Positions 59,701-64,000 of a stretch of DNA of 64,000 bases are shown in pieces. The notes under the pieces were generated by a model that searched no databases, was not told where the DNA came from, and worked only from the letters and a program-made list of their open reading frames with translations. The position numbers were made by a program, and so were the translations under genes. Origin of the DNA: Aphelocoma coerulescens (taxonomy: Eukaryota > Chordata > Aves > Passeriformes > Corvidae); the NCBI RefSeq assembly GCF_041296385.1, contig NC_091023.1, positions 7,936,924 through 8,000,923 of the forward strand, in the 5' to 3' direction. How positions within the stretch are numbered: the first letter of the stretch is position 1; each line of letters starts with the position of its first letter.

Positions 59701-62700
59701 TGTGCATGTTAACTTGGATGGATGTGCAAGCATATTTCTTATAATCTTACTTTGTGGCCTGGACTGAGAGCCCACCTATGGCATATGGGTGCAGACTTTC
59801 CAGAGCTTGTGGTATACTCACGTATTCATGTTTCCTGAAATAACTTTGGGAGTCTAAGGAACAGCTTGAGAGGTGTAAGATCTTAATCCTGGCACTGAAA
59901 TCAGTTCACTTAGATTAGACAATGTAAACCTCCCAGGTCATGAGATGCAGCATCCTCAGAGCATGGAACTGGAAGTGTTCTCTTCTGCACAACTTTAGGG
60001 AGATTACTTAGATTTCAGTAGAGGGGATTGGGATCACTCTAATGAACAGTGAGAATCATAAGAGGTTTTTTTTTTCTCTTTTCCATGTCTACTTCTTTCC
60101 CTTAGAAAGCCTTAACTCATGGGAAATGCTGGTAAGAACTGTCTGTGTTGTCTTTGTATGTTTTGGCTGGAAGACTGAGGCTGTCACTTTTTATGAAGTC
60201 TTAGCTGGAATTTACTACTGGAAACTAATCTGAGTTAAAATTAAGTGCTATTTTTGACTGGTCAGATTTTATTCTCCATCTGCTACATAATCTCTTATGC
60301 CATGGTGCTGCAAAAATGCTTTTGCTGGGATGAGAAATGAGGTTGTTAGGGACAGAAAGAGGCAGCTGCCGAGTAAATCTGCTTTTTGTCAGGGCAGTGC
60401 TACCTTAAAAGAGTGTGTGAATCTATAGACAAAGATGCTTCTTACCTATAATGATTTTTAAATTTTTTTTCAAACTGATGATGTAATAGAGTTCACCATG
60501 GGGCAAAAGAGGAGAGTAGAGCTTTCTTGGACTGCTGTCATGCAACAGGTCCCATGTGACAGCATAAACCACCAAGGGCAAGGGATATGTGCTGGTGAGG
60601 GACTACTGGCTGGCTTCATTATGTTTTAGGCATGGTAGGAGCAGGATCTAAGTCATGCTTACTCTCTGATCCCTGAAGGGAGAATGTTCCTACGTAACTC
60701 ATCATGGAGCAAGCTCATTGTAACAAAACACATCCACAATACATAAAGATTTGCAATCAATGCACATTTGTTTCTCTTTATAATTCATGAGCATTGTTTT
60801 GACAGACTAAATGATCTTTTCTTGAGTTTGAAGCCATCCTATCTGATTGCTGAAATGAATCAATATCACTAAAAACATAAACTATGACAGTGATCATTCA
60901 TAAAGGCCTATTTTCTGCAGGTATTGTTCTGGTAGGCAGCAGAGCTTAGAGGTTGTTGTTGCACTTTTTAAGCAAACTGTAATGTGCAAATAAATCCAAA
61001 CAACAAGAATTCTCTTCCAAGAAAATGTTTTTTGAAACATATTCCTAAAACTTCCATTAATCTCTTACATGAATTTACTATCTGTGTTCTGCCAAGGGCT
61101 TTGTGAAGCAGAACTGCTTCCTCTTCACCCTGTGCCTGAGTACAGACATCCACATCTGCACCACTGGGAGACAGACTAAGATGTTCAATGTTTCTGTTGA
61201 GGACTCTGTGAAGGCTTCAGGGCTTCATTTTCTAAGGAGTGAGAGGATTTTTTTATAATCTTTTAATTTTCCCAGATTAATAGTCTTCAAAAGAATCCAG
61301 GTAGAAAAGAGGTACAAATAAAACTCCATGCTATTTTCGTTAAACTTTGCATAGTCAGGAGATAAAGTAGGGTTTGATAATTTCACCCAGGAACTGAAGC
61401 TGGTGATCAACAAATGTCTGATCTTGGCTCAGAATAAGTACGGTGAACAAATTGTGCTCCAGGGACATGCATAGCTTGAATTATGGAAGTGCTGTAGAGG
61501 TCACACGTGAGATATGGTAGTGAAGGGGATTTTTTTCTGGTGCAGTTCTTAATACACTTCTAAGTAGAAAGGACAGGAATTTTATTTCAATAAACTAAGA
61601 TTTCTTTCCAATTTAAAAAAGGTATTGTCATACCTTCTGTGACTTTCTGAAGTGTCTGTAAATAGCTGAAATAGATTAGAAAAAGTTCAGTGCTAACTAG
61701 TTCTCCTTGCTGATCTGATGGTGGGGGTGGGAAGACATTAGAGGCACTGAGTAATAATCTATACATCTTCACTAGTCATCCAGACCTTTGTGGTCATGCA
61801 AGATTAAAGGTCTGGGCAAGGCTGATAATGGTCCCATGTCCTCACTCAGTTTTTATCCAATCTGTTGCCTGAGAAGGATTTGTAAGGGGTACAGACACAA
61901 TTACAAGTCAATAGGGTGCTGAACTTTAGAGTTATGTGATGGGGAAAAGGAGTATAAACTCCAACACTCCAAACCCTTATGATCTACTATTTTTCTCAGA
62001 GACAGTAAGCCAAAATTATCTGCTGGAACTAGTTTAGGATTTTATACAAAATAAAAAGGCAGGGAGACATGGATTTCTTACTATTTATTCTTGCCAATTA
62101 TTTTCTGAATATTTCTCTGTCATGGTTTATTGGTGCTGGCCTCTTGTTCTTAGCAGTGTCAGTTATGGAGAATTTTAGAGTAACCTGGTGAGACTTTCAC
62201 CCCTTTTTTGATCAATTAAAACTGGACAAGCTGCTCCTGAATTCATCGTTACAAGTTTTAATGATTGGTGAGGTATCTAGTGGAAGGTTCCAGAGAAAAC
62301 CACGGTAAAATTGTTGTCTGAGATGTTTTTTCAGGTTCCAAGCATAAGAAATGCACTAAATTTATCCTTTCAGGGCAAAGCTCTGCAGAAATCTCTGGAA
62401 ACTTTGCAGGTCATAGAATAACCTAAGGAAACCAGGGACTCCAGGCTGATGACACCACACATTATAACTCCCATGGTGTGTCTGTACTGTGGGCTGCAAG
62501 ACAAAGCACTAAATGTTAGAAACCACAGGGTCAGTCTCTTAAAAGCAAATGGGCCCAAGGTAAGTTAGGACAACACTCAGTGTACTCTGCTGGGAATGTC
62601 CAACTCAACATGCATCCCTCCTTTTTCAGATACTGTGCTGGGTTTATCAGTAAACTCTGCCTCTGTGTCTCCCAATTCTGGTGCTGCCCAGCCTTGCTCT

Positions 62701-64000
62701 CCAAGACTCTACATTCAGGGTGTACCTGTCCAGTACATCTGTCCTTCTTGTCTTCCCCCCTGCCCCTTGCAGCCATAAGAACAACCCCGCCTTGTTCTCT
62801 GGGGACAGATATCACTCTCCAGTATCTGCTGAGAATCCTTGAGTCAGCCCTAGAGCCAGGCTAATCAGTCAGAGCACCAGCACCATGTTGACACAGCCAT
62901 CCTGCTGCTGGGAGCAGAAATGTAATCTGTGTGTTGTACCACAGACAAGCGCCTCTCATGGAGCTGGGATGTGGATCTGTGCAGTGGCATTCTGCTCTGC
63001 TGTAATTCCCTGACATACCCTCTCTGAATATGAGCTTTGGTTAGCACAATTCCAGCCAAACAACAGTCAAATAAATTCAGTTATCTAGAAAACAGACTAA
63101 TTGTCTGCTAGGTACTATGTATTTCTCTTCTGGACTCTGTGCAATATTATATCTTGTTTATGTTAGATTTTGCCAAAAAGGCTTCCTTTAAACTAACACT
63201 AAAGACTGGCTATTCTGCTACCCACCAAGATAGAGGCGAAAGTAGCTCATGTGCTAGGCCTGTGTTTCTTCTACACACCTGCAGAGCAGGGCAGTAGTCA
63301 GTAGCTAAAAAAAAAAATTATGATGGATAGCAGCAATTATAAACCAATAATATACGGGAAGCAGAAAAGATTGCAAAGAATTTCCTGCCATATGCATTTA
63401 GGAGGCATCTGGACTACATCTGGGAAAGCACACACTCAGGGAGCTGCAGCTTGCTGGAGGTGCATGTCTGTGCTATCAAGAATAATGATAAAATGGTGCT
63501 ATTCATGTTTACTTCTTTGTGTGTTGAGGGGAGGCATGGAATACTCAATAGGAAGCATTTCTCCAAACAGATGGAGTACAAGGCAGTATTAATTGACTGA
63601 GGAGTAGGGAGATCACCTTGTGAGCTGTTTGCTCACTTTATTGCTTAATCATATTCAAGATGATTGATAGCATCCCTTAAAGAGTGAGGTACTGTGATTG
63701 TGATTAGCATAAGTGGTGACATGTAAATACTACCGACCTTAACATTTACATTTTGGCTTAGTGGCCACAGGGACAAGCTGATGTAGAGGAATCCATGTTG
63801 CTAATGAGTCATTAAAAACAAGGAGGTTTGGAAGCCATCTGAAATTTGTGCCTGCTGTGTCACCAGAGCAGAGTAATTTATTAAAAAAGAATTGGATGCC
63901 CGTTGAGAAAATTGCGGAAGGAGGGAGAAGATTATTTCTTAAAGAGTGTTTTCTAATGTGTGGAAAGCTTTCAGGTGGTGCTTTTTTTCTTTCTTTTTTT
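53722..64000. other. Non-coding, no gene recognised
   Basis: No coding exon, RNA gene or identifiable mobile element was found in these 10 kb. Part of it (about 57560-58930) is markedly T-rich on the + strand, with several open frames lacking any signature. A degenerate repetition of AGAATGTG-containing segments occurs at about 59265-59330. The large single coding exon expected for ZBTB38 is absent, so it must lie beyond the right edge if synteny holds. Confidence 0.5.

Noticed and set aside
44641..64000. Coding exon of ZBTB38 expected from mammalian gene order
   Set aside because: No long open frame with BTB or zinc-finger motifs is present on either strand, so it is not in this window.
1..64000. 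CRISPR arrays, rRNA, tRNA or bacterial-style operons
   Set aside because: No regularly spaced direct repeats, conserved RNA cores or Shine-Dalgarno-linked gene runs were seen, and the window is clearly vertebrate.

Overview
This window is vertebrate nuclear DNA, most likely from a bird and probably a songbird. It has long AT-rich introns, canonical GT-AG splice sites, CpG islands and several decayed CR1 LINE fragments, some of which end in the ATTCTATG-type 3' tail typical of avian and reptilian CR1. At the left edge lies what looks like an ERVL-type long terminal repeat of a style I associate with passerines. There are no operons, CRISPR arrays, rRNA or tRNA genes that I can recognise.

The one protein-coding gene is PXYLP1 (2-phosphoxylose phosphatase 1, formerly ACPL2), on the + strand. 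Five coding exons (5886-5964, 26745-26906, 27804-27930, 35796-35935, 37325-38256) join in frame to give a 479-residue type II Golgi membrane protein. The histidine-phosphatase signature RHGDRYP and the distal HD motif are both intact. The first coding exon also carries 5' UTR with two tiny upstream ORFs, and its splice acceptor at 5831-5832 shows that at least one untranslated exon lies upstream, apparently outside the window. The 3' UTR probably ends near 39.66 kb, at an AATAAA followed by GT-rich sequence.

Layout: 1-692 LTR; 693-5832 5' UTR intron with one CR1; 5833-38256 gene body, whose introns hold most of the CR1 fragments; 38257 to about 39665 3' UTR; a spacer of about 1.4 kb; CpG island 1 (about 40970-41320) with a plausible ATG-free first exon ending in a GTGAGT donor; CpG island 2 (about 43540-44640); then about 19 kb (44.65-64 kb) with no coding sequence I recognise. 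In mammals the gene downstream of PXYLP1 in the same orientation is ZBTB38, which has several untranslated 5' exons and one large coding exon. I infer that the CpG islands and the right third of the window are the 5' non-coding part of ZBTB38, but its coding exon is not here and the assignment rests on synteny.

I found no convincing previously undescribed biological system. The points most worth a second look are the paired uORFs touching the PXYLP1 start codon, the closely spaced promoter CpG islands, two G-quadruplex motifs, an unidentified antisense open stretch at 7.46-7.6 kb, and a few small dispersed, inverted or tandem repeats.
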